Assembly (NCBI GenBank): GCA_038380435.1
Contig: JAWZYU010000007.1
Coordinates: 85,202,334 to 85,266,333 of the forward strand
Origin: Ryuthela nishihirai
Taxonomy: Eukaryota > Arthropoda > Arachnida > Araneae > Heptathelidae
Reading direction: 5' to 3'
DNA length: 64,000 nucleotides
Positions 1-10,926 of the stretch are shown piece by piece. Position numbers and translations under genes: made by a program. Below the pieces are notes generated by a model. It was not told the origin of the DNA. It did not search any database and worked only from the letters and a program-made list of their open reading frames with translations. How positions within the stretch are numbered: the stretch's first letter is position 1; every line of letters begins with the position of its first letter.

Positions 1-33
1 AGCAGCTGTTTGAAGGGGTATTTTATTATATAT
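1..33 (+). mobile_element. SINE2 3' tail fragment
   Basis: The window opens with the 3' end of a SINE2 copy: the AGCAGCTG...GAGGGGTATTT tail seen complete at 39.2, 47.0 and 61.3 kb. The rest of the copy lies outside the window. Confidence 0.6.
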
Positions 34-1430
34 CAACATCTTAAACAGTAATGAACATTCTGCAGAGTTGGTGAAAATTTAAATAATTGTTACATTTTCT
101 GCTAAAACTATGCTAATAAAATTTAATATGGGATACTGTTTTGAGATTAACTTATTTCAACTACTTCCCAGATCAATATTTTAAAACAGCCATTGTTCAT
201 ATTAAATATCCCAGTTTTCATAATTCTTTGATTTTTAATGAACATAGATTTAGATAAATTTGATTGAGATCTTTAATTGATCTTCATTTCATTTTTTTTT
301 CATAAAAGCTCATTTTAAAAGTTACAAAGGTTTGAAATTAGCTTTCCATTGACATAACATGGAATTAGGTTTCATAATTACTGAGTGTATATGGATATTT
401 CAATGTGACCTGTACATTGACCCCTCATTGTATTTTATATTTCTGTTGTATTTTGTATCTGTGCAAACCTTTTGACCACATGTATTTAGATGTTGCTTTC
501 ATGTTTCTTCAGAATTTTTTTTCCTATTATTAAAGTTTATTATGATAGCAAAAAGGATAAAAATTTCTATGTTGTGTGAAGAAATTAGTTTTAATATACA
601 TTAGGGTGAAAAAGTTTGGGAAAGCAATTTTTCTTTTTATTTAAAAGTCATAGTTGTCCTAGACAAAGTTTTTATTAATGTGATGCATTTTTAAAAATAG
701 CTTTCATTATTAAACTATTTTAAAAAAAAGAGTTCAACTGGGATGAAGGGAATGTCATAAAAGTTTCCTTTTCCATTTAAATAGTATTGCACAATATTAA
801 GTTCCTTCATATTGCTTAAAAATTCTCCCATATGATTGGTGAATTTTCCTGTTTTGCACAATTTTCTTAAAAATAAAGTAAACAATGAAATATTTGTTTC
901 ATTGTAATGTGTATCATATATATATTTGTTTTCTCATATTGTAAATAAAAGTATTTTTAATGTGGAATTTGTTGGTTGTTTCTCTTAAAATATGCAATAT
1001 TGAAACATACTGTTTTCATTAAATAATGTTTTCGACCTCATATATATATACATACATATTTGTGAAAAAAATAGATATCTGTGGTATTTTGTAACAAGTA
1101 GTTTTTTTCTAAATATATTTCGCTCTTCTAGAATCCTTTAAGAGTGAAAATTTAGTACTTGTTCAATACATTAATCGATCGTTTGCAAAATTCGTTAAAA
1201 GTTTGAAATTTCCGAACATTTAAAGAGTGTTATTATCTAAATAATAATTTAAAGCTATCTGTATAATCGGAATCGGTAATTAATGGTTTATCAATACTAA
1301 TCAAAGCAAAAAAAAAAGTTATCTCTAAAAAAAAAATTAGAAAAAAGTGGGATTTTTTTTTTAATTATATGAAAACAAATTATTTTAATGATTTATTAGT
1401 GAATATTCAAAATCTAAATGGGAAGTTCTA
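34..1430. other. AT-rich spacer, no gene recognised
   Basis: No open frame of note is present. Bases 150-420 loosely resemble one arm of the inverted-repeat MITE at 38.8 and 44.0 kb (shared stretches such as TTTGATTGAGATCTTTA and CATTGACATAACAT), so this may be an old relic of it. Short AT runs occur at about 1040-1055. Confidence 0.4.
944..985 (+). terminator. possible polyadenylation site
   Basis: AATAAA at 944-949 is followed within about 20 bases by a GT-rich stretch (TGTGG...TTGTTGGTTGTTT). This is the layout of an animal poly(A) site, and the AT-rich sequence upstream could be a 3' UTR. No upstream coding exon is visible in the window, so this is a weak call. Confidence 0.25.
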
Positions 1431-1532
1431 TGAACAAGGATAAGCTATCTCTCAATCTATTCTGCCGGCAGTCCGGTCTAGTAAAGCTGACGTCACAAAT
1501 CAGTGGTACGGCCTTCTCCTCTAGGTGGTGTT

Positions 1533-1640
1533 GGCTTGGCGCACTACCGACTGAGCCCCGCCCCCTGAGAAACCAGTACAAGCTCAACAGCGCTTTTAGG
1601 TTATTTCCGCCCTTTGTATAGAAAAGAAATTACACAAAAG
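1533..1640 (-). mobile_element. SINE1 head fragment joined to a SINE3-like tail
   Basis: Bases 1533-1567 match the SINE1 tRNA-like head in reverse (GCGCACTACCGACTGAGCC). The adjoining 1568-1640 instead resembles the repeat tail seen at 14.75-14.83 and 18.7-18.78 kb (TTTTAGGTTATTTCCGCCCTTTG versus TTCTAGGTTATCTCTGTCCTTTG). It is either a chimeric SINE or a different family sharing part of the tRNA head. Confidence 0.4.
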
Positions 1641-1858
1641 AAATTACACTCCCCCCCCCTTTTTTTTTAGAAAAATTAAATTGTTGTTTTAATTAATTTT
1701 GTTTGTGGATGCGCATAATTATGTTCGTATGTATTAGAGATTTGTAGGAAAACTTTGAATTTCGGAAAAAACTTGAGTTTTAAAATCTGCTGAAAACGTT
1801 AGGAAGGCAAATGCAATGGGCACCGTGTTTAGTTTGCATTCTTGGTAGTGAGAACACG

Positions 1859-2236
1859 GGTTGGGTTGTTTTACCTCTGAGGGGCACTTTTTTGCACACC
1901 ATCGGCTAAATGGCCAGGTCATATGGACCCCGAAGGCTCAGAGAAGGTTGGGGGAGGGACCCACTGGAACAGCTGTTGGGAGACAGATGGTAGCCTCCCG
2001 TCAAGGCCATCCAGCGTGTTCTTTAACGTTCACAGTGTATGGCTCTCCCGCACACGGAGCCACGGCTTAACGTCCCATCCGACGGCCTTTCCAAGCCCAT
2101 CGGTGTCCCCTACTGACCGTGGGCAGGGCGGAGAATTTTGCGGAGATAAATCTCAACGCTGACCCAGCTGGGACTCGAACCTGGGAACTACAGATTACGA
2201 GTCTGGCGCGCTACCGACTGAGCCACCCCCGCCCCC
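1859..2236 (-). mobile_element. SINE1 copy, full length
   Basis: A tRNA-derived SINE read on the minus strand. The head (right side) carries a pol III A box like TGGCTCAGTCGG and a B box like GGTTCGAGTCC, then a body shared with all copies, then a 3' end in GTAAAACAACCCAACC. A 12-bp target-site duplication AGTGAGAACACG lies at 1847-1858 and 2237-2248. The tail side is the left edge. Confidence 0.93.
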
Positions 2237-2248
2237 AGTGAGAACACG

Positions 2249-3374
2249 TGCTGATAGATTTGACAACATTGCAGATGCACATATGTAAATACGTCAGAAA
2301 CTGATTTAGAAACAGTTTCTACCAACAAATGTTTCCAACACACTTTGACGTATTGGGTCAATATATCACTATCCATATCTGCTATCAGAAATGTTGTCAA
2401 ACACGTGAACGTGCATCCATCATTTGCTGAGCACCAAGCGATGAGAGGAAAAACGTTTCTAGCAATGCTTTTAAGATAACATGAAGTTGTGGCATTTGAT
2501 GTATTTATATACTCGAGCATAACGGAGATTTCACTTTTACATCTTGTGAGGTATTTAAAACCAAAAACTTAGCCGTTTTTTCCAGAAAGACAAGGAGATG
2601 GACTCTCGTATTCTTCGCAGCAAAAAATTAGAGAGATGTCACATCAGAACATTGCACGTGATGTAGCTTACCTAACGCAATTCTTAATACTGCAATACAG
2701 TTGATATTTTAATTTTGTAATTCGTGATTTTTTTTTTTTTGAAAACTTAATCAATAGAGTTGCTTTCTGCTTAATTTCGTTTTGGCTCAACCAGCTTTCA
2801 GACCTTCCAAAAATTGATCTTAATCAATAGTTTAACTTTATAAATATTGCAATTGCAGAAAATCAAATGTGAGATTATTATTTCTATAAAAATGGAAATG
2901 GAAATGAAATTTAAGTTTTCTTGGGAAAAATATTTTGGGAAAGTTCAGTTCCCTCATAACGCTGCATTAATGACAACAAAACTTTCAAACTCTCGAAGTA
3001 CTGAAACATTTAAAAAAAATGTTACCTAAAAATATATCACCATTTTTTCCATTGTTAGTTATTTAAAGTCTTTATTTTTCATCTAAGGAAGTTAAGAATG
3101 TCTTAAGTTGTTTTTTTATTATTATTTTTGAAATATACCAGTTTTTCAAAATTTTCTACATTCTCAGTTTTCAATAATTATGCTGGTACCAATATTTGAT
3201 ATATTTAACCAAAACATATTGTGGGAGAGATAACTACGTTTACTACCTAAAAGTGTAAAGTTTCCCCAGTTGTTAAACGTGAGCAAGAAAATCTAAAAAA
3301 ATGTATTTTTGTCCTTGACAATTTTTTTTACAAAATTTTAACTAACGTTAGGAGAACTAAATATTAATCATCTA
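2249..3374. other. AT-rich spacer, nothing recognised
   Basis: The frame at 2188-2520 (minus) runs out of the SINE head into unique sequence and is not a credible gene. The remainder is AT-rich with homopolymer runs and no recognisable repeat. Confidence 0.35.
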
Positions 3375-3600
3375 CAGGCCTAGATCTAAAAAAAAATAAT
3401 AATAAAGGGGTTCCATTCTTTCCCCCCAAGAGACTGGATTTTCATTGTAGTGTAACCATTTTCCACTTCGTTTTAAAGGTTTTTAAAAAATTCCTTAAAA
3501 ACGGTGAAATATGCACAAATTTAATAACGTTTAGCATCCATAACAATTATTATCATTCTCAAGTGGGGGGGGGGGGGTTGCTTCCCTATATCTGGCCCTG
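3375..3600. mobile_element. hAT-type MITE with perfect 8-bp TSD
   Basis: A 226-bp element with ends CAGGCCTAGATCT and AGGGAAG...TCTGGCCCTG in inverted relation, flanked by the identical 8-bp duplication ATCATCTA at 3367-3374 and 3601-3608. An 8-bp TSD and CAG...CTG termini are the hAT signature. There is no coding content; a G-homopolymer lies at about 3565-3577. Confidence 0.75.
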
Positions 3601-3817
3601 ATCATCTATATGTATCAAATGTCATTTCTCAAATGAAGAATACGTAAATAAGTTTGGCTAAATAGTTTTTGAAATATTACGAACATATTACATGCAGGCT
3701 TAGGCGTATTTTTTCCCACTAATAGTGTTTAAAAAGGCATAACGTTTGAGAAAAAAGTTTCTTTTTTCATCGGAAACAAGTGCCCTCCGATGGTGTCACG
3801 ACGGTACATCATATCTA

Positions 3818-5326
3818 CACTGCTCACAAAAATTAGGGGATATTTCATAATGAATATGAAGCGATAAAAAAAAAGAAACATTTGAATTTTTTTTTATTAA
3901 ACAAGAACATCAGAAAAGCAAACGACAAGTCAAAGAAAGTTGTTCGATTATGCAAATGAGATGCAAACTCAATTGTCGTGATTGAGTAGCAAGTGACATG
4001 TTGGTGGGGGTGAACAGAACCATGTCAAACTGGACGAGAGTGCCACACATTGACTGCTCAGTAGGGTGTATGGTCACCCAAGACTGCCAAAACGCACTGA
4101 CAGCGATGGGGCATGGACAGGATCAGAATGTCCAGCAGTTCTTGTGGGATCCTCTGCCACTCTTGCTCCAGGGCAACTTCCAGCTCAAGAAGTGTTGTGG
4201 GAGGCATTGGACGGCTTGCCAGATGTCTTCCCAAGCATGTTCAATGGGATTCAGGTCTGGAGAACGTGAAGGCCAGTCCATGCGTTTGATTCCCGCCTCC
4301 TGAAGCATGTTGTTGACTAGATGCGCACGGTAGGGCCTTGCATTATCGTCCATGAAAAGAAAGTTGTTTCCAACTGCTCCAGCATGGGGTACCACTATAG
4401 GGTGCAGGACCTCATCTCGATATCTGACAGCAGTCAGCGATCCGTTTCTGATGACGTGGAAGTCGGTACGATCACCAATGCTGGGCCAGCCCACACCATG
4501 ATTCCACCACCACCGAAGCAGTCCCTTTCTCGCATGAAACGTGGATACTCCCGTGTTCCTCGTTCACGCCAGATCAGGACACGATGATTGTCAGGCTGCA
4601 GACTGAACCGTGACTCATCAAATAAGAGGTTAGTTGACCACTCATCACAGGTCCAATGACTATGCTCATCAGCCCACCTTCTATGGGTTCTATGGTGTTC
4701 AGCAGATAACGGAATGCATACCATTGGTCGCCGGGCTTGCAGGCCAACACGATGGAGCCGATTTCGTATTCTCTGGGTGCATATCCGTCGTCTAGTGGCA
4801 GCAAGAAACTGTCCCTGCAGCTCTTTTGCATTGCTGCTCCTGTTCCTTCTTGCCAAAAAAGTCAAGTAGCGGTCATCTCTTACTGTTGTGGCAGATGGGC
4901 GACCCTGCCCTCGTCTTCTTCGTAATGTGCCAGTCTCTTGAAATCGTTTCCACAGTCTGCTAATCTCGCTTTGGGATGTTCCAAGTGCTGTTGCCACGGT
5001 TGTCTGTGTTTGACCAGCTTCAAGACGTCCTATGGCTCTCCAGGCTTCGGATTCGGGCAAATCGTGTTGCAGGGGCATTGCAAGGGCTGGGAAATTGCAG
5101 GATGTGCACTTTCAAGATTAGGGAACGTGCAGATATTCTAGTACTTTCAGCCTTTTCACCAATGATATAAAAGTTGGTTTTGCATCTCATTTGCATAATG
5201 GAACAACTTTCTTTGACTTGTCGTTTGCTTTTCTGATGTTCTGGTTTAATAAAAAAAATTAAAATGCTTATTTTTTTTATCGCTTCATATTTATTTTGAA
5301 ATATCCCCTAATTTTTGTGAGCAGTG
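3818..5326 (-). mobile_element. Tc1-family DNA transposon, nearly complete
   Basis: A 1,509-bp element flanked by TA dinucleotides (3816-3817 and 5327-5328). The terminal inverted repeats begin CACTGCTCACAAAAATTAGG and are long: homology continues about 150 bp inward on both sides, including GACAAGTCAAAGAAAGTTGT near 3927 and its reverse complement near 5220. One transposase reading frame on the minus strand fills most of the interior. The high TIR identity suggests relatively recent insertion. Confidence 0.92.
4123..5078 (-). pseudogene. Tc1 transposase with one frameshift
   Basis: The Tc1 transposase cuts and inserts the element at TA sites. The N-terminal part (5078 to about 4490, minus) has a helix-turn-helix region around ATALGTSQSEISRLWKRF, a basic GQGRPS linker and the first catalytic Asp in LLFDESRFSL. 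The reading then shifts frame near 4480-4494, after IMVWAG. The second frame (about 4494-4123) holds the second Asp in MDDNARPYRAHL and the Glu in SPDLNPIEHAW. The second Asp and the Glu are separated by 34 residues, giving DD34E. Total length is about 315-320 residues, slightly under the usual ~340. All three catalytic residues are present; the single frameshift is the only clear lesion. The start at 5078 is the first Met of the frame. Confidence 0.92.
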
Positions 5327-5330
5327 TACA

Positions 5331-5711
5331 TGGGGCGGGAACGGCTCAGTCGGTAGCGCGCCAGGCTCGTGATCTGCAGTTCCCAGGTTCGAGTTCCAGC
5401 TGGGTCAGCATTGAGATTTATCTCCGCAAAACTCCCGCCCTGCCCACGGTCAGCAGGGGACACCGATGGGCATGGAAAGGCCGCCGTCCGTCGGATGGAC
5501 GTTAACCCGTGGCTCCGTGTGCGGGAGAGCCATACCCTGTGCACGTTAAAGAACACGCTCTATGGCCTTGACGGAGGCTACCATCTGTCTCCTAACAGCT
5601 GTTCCAGTGGGTCCCCTCCCCCAACCTTCTCTGATCCATCGGGGTCCTTGGACCTGGCCATTTAGTCCATTGTGTGCAAAAAAGTGCCGCTCAGAGGTAA
5701 AACAACACAAC
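5331..5711 (+). mobile_element. SINE1 copy abutting the Tc1 end
   Basis: A full-length SINE1 starts 2-4 bases after the right TA of the Tc1 element. The A box reads CGGCTCAGTCGG and the B box GGTTCGAGTTCC. The 3' end is GTAAAACAACACAAC. No clear target-site duplication can be seen, perhaps because one flank is the transposon end. Confidence 0.88.
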
Positions 5712-6116
5712 TCATGTATATATAAGTGGCAACAGTGCTAATAACGTATAGGTATGGTATTTTGAATGATCTTCAAATTTTGTTAATTTTCTTTGTGAAT
5801 TGTGTAATTTATTCTCCCAAAATCGTTTGAGCTTTGCATGTTTGACTGCTGACTGTAATATGTAAGTTATGTATTTTAATATGAAGTAAAAGATTTAAAT
5901 TCAACTTTAATTGAAGGTTAGCAGTTGATAAAAAGAACAGCATTTAAGACTACTATTTTGCTTGATTCAGATCACAGCTCGAGAATCTTTATAGAAAGTC
6001 ATCTGTTCCTTCGCGTGGACCATCATCTATTGTTTCACACTAAGGCTGTAAGAAGTAATTACTACTATCTTATGATTCTTAATATTACAGAGTACACAGA
6101 TTTTCAATATTACTCG
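5712..6116. other. 5' flank or leader of the LINE at 6.1 kb
   Basis: AT-rich sequence without recognisable coding content. It may include the 5' UTR of the following non-LTR element, whose 5' boundary cannot be fixed from one copy. Confidence 0.3.
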
Positions 6117-7326
6117 ATGGTTAACTCTTGTATTCAATGTAAATAAGAACTTCTTGATGCTTCGGAAACATTAAAATGTACATGCAGGTGTGGATTATAA
6201 TACCACTTTTATTGTGTGGGTTTGAAAGAAAGAAATTTCAGAAAAATGAATCTTGAAAATAAGACTAAATGGAAATGTAATAACTGTAAAACAGATTTGG
6301 TAAGAAAAGGAAAAAAGTGTGAGTCTGAATTGTATAATGCTAGTGAATCTCATGTGGACACATTACTAAATTCTAAGGAAAAGTATTGCCTACCGAAATA
6401 CTTAAGCTTGTTACTGAAATATTTCGTGAAAAGATGAATAAACTTAAGAAAGACATGAAAGAGATGAATGAAGAGTCTAAAAATGAAGTATTAGGAGAAT
6501 TAGCTGAATATAAAAAATGCACCTTATATTGTTCAGACAAACTCGATGACTATTTGAAAATTGTGACTGAAATGTCTACACAATTGAAGGAAATGCAACA
6601 TCAAAATGAAAAGCTTAAAGCTGAGAATAATATGATGAATATTGAAATCAATGAACTTAAATGGAAAGTAAATGATTTAGAGCAATATAGTAAGAATAAA
6701 TATACAGAAATAGTTGGAATACCAGAAACACCCAACGAAAATATGTCTGAAATTATAACCTCTATTGCTCGGGAACTACAGGTTGAAACAAAAGACTTTC
6801 ATATACAAGCTGTACACAGAGTGCCAACTAAGAATAAGCAAAAGATTAAACCCTTAATTGTTCAGCTTCCTTCCACAAAAATTAAAGAAAAATTGGATAA
6901 ATTGTTGGAAGGCAAAGAAGAATTAAATGCCAAAGACATTAATTCAATTAATTCAATTTTTATTCAACATAGATATGTATCAATACAAAATTTTATGAAA
7001 TATACCCAGCTAAAGTAACTGAATACTTAAGCGCTGGTGTATAATTATGACAAAAATATAAACACAAAAAATTAACAAGGCAACAATTGATAATTGAACC
7101 AATCAATGATCAACCAACATACATCATTCCTTTCCAGACAGCAGAGTGTTTATAAATGAACATTTAACACAAAATAACAGTTACTTTATGAACTGAAGAA
7201 AATACAGAGAGAAAAAGGATACAAATATGTATGAGTTGAAGATTCTAAAGTTTATATTCGCCAAAATGAAAGGTCTAGAATATTTAGAATTAGAAATGTT
7301 GATGATTTTAATTTATTGAATGGTTA
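6117..7326 (+). pseudogene. LINE ORF1 relic: PHD finger, coiled coil, FP-like C-terminus
   Basis: ORF1 of non-LTR elements encodes the RNA-binding protein of the retrotransposition particle. From ATG at 6117 one frame (two in-frame stops) spells a zinc finger with Cys pairs CIQC, CTC/CG, then YHFYC and WKCNNC: the spacing of a PHD finger. A frameshift near 6385 leads into a charged coiled coil (about 6400-6680) ending LEQYSKNKYTEIVGIPE, a hallmark of ORF1p RNA-binding domains. After 7018 the reading continues in other frames through FINEHLTQNN (about 7145-7175) and YIRQNERSRIFRIRNVDD, which resembles the baculovirus FP/ORF1 C-terminal motif, and stops at 7324-7326. The start is the first Met ahead of the zinc finger. 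Confidence 0.75.
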
Positions 7327-7512
7327 ATACTGAAATTTATTTTGTTTAAGTAAACTTTATTGAGTATCAATATTGCTAATATAATTTTTAGTTTAAATTC
7401 GGAGATGAATCTTGATCTCAATACAGATATTTCAGATTCTAGATATAAAGTTCATAAAATAGAGAATATTTGTGAAAGAGTATGTTATTAGGGTGGAGGA
7501 TTACACTTAATA

Positions 7513-10500
7513 ATGGGCAATATAAGAAGTATGAGAAATTTTTTTCACCATTTCTTGTTCTATTTAAACCTAGTAGATTTTAACCCTGAAATAATAATCC
7601 TAACAGAAATTTGGATATATGATGATGAATTGCAATTATATACGATACCTGGTTATAAAATATATCATAAATGTCAAAATCAAATGAGATCTGGAGAGCT
7701 AATTATTTTTCTGAAGGGAATATATTACAGTATTTGAAATTAATACTAGTTTTATTAGTGCTGATATGCTGGAACTTAATTAAAACTGAAAAAAAAAATA
7801 AATTTTAACTGAATAATTTAGTTTTTATATTAATAGCATTTTATAAACTACATTAATACACTAAGCCAATTTTTATTAATGAATTAAAAATAAATTAGAA
7901 ACTGTTAATAATAATAATGTTATATTATTAGGATATTTTAACATTGACTTAAAAGGTAATGATAGTATTACACATGAATATTTTAGAGTAATTCTGTCAA
8001 ATGGTTTTAGGAAATGTCATGAGGAAATTTCTAGAGAAGAATCAAAGACATGTCTTGATCATGTATTTATCAGAAGTATCGCTGCATATAATGTAAATAC
8101 TTATATCATTAAGCTGCACATTACTGATCGTTATTTCATAGGTTTAAACATTCAGTCCGAAATGAACAAAAATATAGATAGTTTAAAAGAAATACGTAAG
8201 ACAAATTTTCGAAAACTTAAGAAATTTTTGAAGGACAAAGACTGAAATGAAGTTGAAATAGAAAAAGATATCAATAAATCTTTCAAAATGTTTTTATTAC
8301 AATTAAAAATTTTGTTTGAAAATTCAAATTACACTATGCAATTAAAACGAAAACAAAATAAATTGAAACCTTGGATGACAGATGGACTTATACAATCTAT
8401 TAAAAAAAGAAATAATTTGTACAAATTACGGAAAATTACGCCTTTTAATACTGATTTAAATAATTATTTTAAAAAGAATCGAAATTTACTATTAAAATTG
8501 ATCAGAGAAGCAAAGTCAAATTATTATACAAAAAGATTATTAGACAAATATGGCAATGTAAAGCAACAATGGAGGAATCTGGAAGGAAGCAACATATACA
8601 AATGATTCCAATAGAAATAAAAATAAATAATACTATGTATTCTTCTATTGACAATCCGATTCTATTAGCTGAAAAGTTTAATAATTATTTTACGGAAATA
8701 ATAGAAAACTTTATAACCGAAATTGCAGAATACTCTGAACAGGAAAAGGATAGGATATCTGTTTCAGTGAATTCGATTTTCCTAGATTACTTAACAGAAT
8801 ACGAAATTAACGAAGTAATTTCTTCTTTGCAAATAGGAAAGGCGACGGGAGCAGATTGCATATCTGTGGAGATAATTAAAGAGATCAAAAATCATATTTC
8901 TGCTATTTTATGTCATCGCTATAATTTATCTTTGCATTCTGGATATTTTCCAACAATTATTTAAATTCAACTATAATACTTGTTTACAAAGGTGGCAAAC
9001 ATTTAGATATTAATAATTACAGGCCAATAGCTGTATTGTCGGTATTTTCAAAAATATTGGAAAAGCTAGTTAAAAATAGACTTTAAAATTTTCTTGACAG
9101 AAATAAATTTCAAAAAATCAGTTTGGTTTTAGGAGAGGCATTGGAACAAAAGATGCTATATTAAAATTAGCATCTTCAATCTACAATGCAATAAATAAAA
9201 ATTTAAAAACAGCAGTAATATTTTTGGATATAAAGAAAGCATTTGACTCAGTTTCACATGACTTATTATTGTATAAACTTGAAAAAGCAGGAGTTCGAGG
9301 GAGAATTTTATTTTGGTTTCAGACTCATTTAAAAAATAGAACTGAAAATAGAAAATGAAAAGGTTAAAATAGGGAATTTTTACAGTGGTGAAAAGATAAT
9401 TAAATATGGTGTTCCATAAGGGTCTGTATTAGGTCCAATATTATTTAATATTTTTATAAATGATCTTTGTAACCTGGAACTAAAAGGAGAATTAATAGCT
9501 TTTGCTGATGATACTGCTCTGATATATACAGCAACTACTGAAAATATTTTGATTAAAAAAATAAATCAAGATTTATGGAAAATCAGAAAATGGTTTATGA
9601 AAAACAAGTTGTTTCTAAATTTCGAAAAAACGAAATAATATATTTTCGATTGAGAAAAAATCAAAGAGATAATTTGAAAATGAAATTGTTTTATCATACA
9701 CTTCGATGTATAGGTACTGGTTGTTCATGCAAGACACTAGAAGGTGTTGAGTGCTATAAATACTTAGGAGTACATATTGATAGTAAACTAACTTGGATAC
9801 TTTAATAAGAAAACTTAATACTATAATACCACAATTATTTTATATCAGAAATTTTGTAAATATTACACTTCTAAAACTAATTTGTAATTTATGGGTTAAA
9901 TCTCATTTAACATATGGATTACTTTCTTGGGGTGGAGTATATCTCAGCAATATTAAACCATGAATTAAAACTCAAAATAGAATAATTAGATGCATTTTAA
10001 GGAAAAGAAGATATGATAGTGTTAGACACTTTTATGGTGAATTGCATATTATCACCTTTAATAAATTGGAAACCTTTAATTTCTTAACCCTTTGAAGCAT
10101 AGTGGTTCCACACAGAAACCACTTACTTAAATTTTTATTTCTATACGCAGACTGGTTTTACAGCAAAACCACACTTCCTACATGGGTATTAGTGCGTCAT
10201 CTATTGATATCCATCGCAAATAATGGAGTATTGATACTCCATCATTTTTCTACACATAAAGACCAATACCAAATGTCATTAAAATCGGAAATAAAATCGA
10301 AATTCGTGCTTCAAAGTGTTAAAGGTGATATATATCACCTTTAAGAAAATTATACATATACAATATCATTATATATCTTAAAAAGCACTGGATTGAAAGT
10401 GATATTAGACATATAAATTATAATACAAGAATAGCTCAACACGTTAATCTTACTTTACCTCTTCCTAAAAAAACCATTATAAAAAAACATTATATATATT

Positions 10501-10621
10501 TAGCACCAAAAATATTTAATAATTTACCTGGTAATCTTAAAGATGAAACAAACTTTCATTCTTTTAAAAATAAGTTAAAAATCTGGATTTTTGAATATGA
10601 TGATACTGAAAAACTTTTTTA
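7513..10621 (+). pseudogene. LINE ORF2 relic: endonuclease and reverse transcriptase
   Basis: ORF2 supplies the nickase and reverse transcriptase for target-primed insertion. The APE-type endonuclease begins NIRSMRNFFHHFLFYLNL with PEIIILTEIWI and IPGYKIYH (7513-7737); fragments continue through about 8240. A linker (8288-8964) contains KLKPWMTDGLIQSIKKRNNL and SLQIGKATGADCIS. The reverse transcriptase follows in broken frames: NNYRPIAVLS near 9014, FLDIKKAFDSVSHD near 9223 and the catalytic FADD at 9501-9512. The C-terminal part includes LTYGLLSWGG (about 9910) and ends FHSFKNKLKIWIFEYDDTEKLF with a stop at 10621. There are several frameshifts and stops. The piggyBac-like MITE at 10088-10318 splits the last 500 bases. 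Confidence 0.85.
10088..10318. mobile_element. piggyBac-like MITE inside the LINE
   Basis: A 231-bp element flanked by TTAA at 10084-10087 and 10319-10322. The ends are CCCTTTGAAGCA and its near inverted copy TGCTTCAAAGTG. A TTAA target and CCC-starting termini are the piggyBac signature. It has no coding capacity. It interrupts ORF2, so it is younger than the LINE. Confidence 0.75.
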
Positions 10622-10926
10622 AAAATTGTTAGTAATTGTTATTTTGGTAGTTATAGATTTTGTTTTTGAATTTATGTCTTCATTATTTTGAATATAGAAT
10701 GGAAAATGATATCACATCTACAAATTTTGTATTAAATTGTTGTCTTTTTCATAATGTTCTACCATATTGTACAAACCCACATGAGAGTTATTTGAACTCT
10801 TGTGGTTATTTTCAATGTTCCTATAGTTAAATACATAATTTTCGAAAATATATTGTGCAAAATCCTTTATATGAAATGTAACTTGTCTATACAATGGGAA
10901 TAAAGGTCTATGTCTATGTCTATATA

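Larger units (their letters stand above)
6117..10926 (+). mobile_element. non-LTR retrotransposon, CR1/Jockey-like, decayed
   Basis: A long element with ORF1 (6117-7326), ORF2 (7513-10621) and a 3' UTR ending at about 10926 in GGTCTATGTCTATGTCTATA. The end is a short hexamer repeat rather than poly(A), as in CR1-type elements. Many frameshifts and stops show it is dead. A piggyBac-like MITE interrupts ORF2 near its 3' end. The clade call is uncertain: the endonuclease and reverse transcriptase motifs fit the CR1/Jockey group. Confidence 0.85.

Noticed and set aside
2160..2236. tRNA-like sequences in SINE1 and SINE2 heads as genuine tRNA genes.
   Set aside because: Each is followed by the SINE body; acceptor-stem pairing is absent and the copies vary in the anticodon arm.
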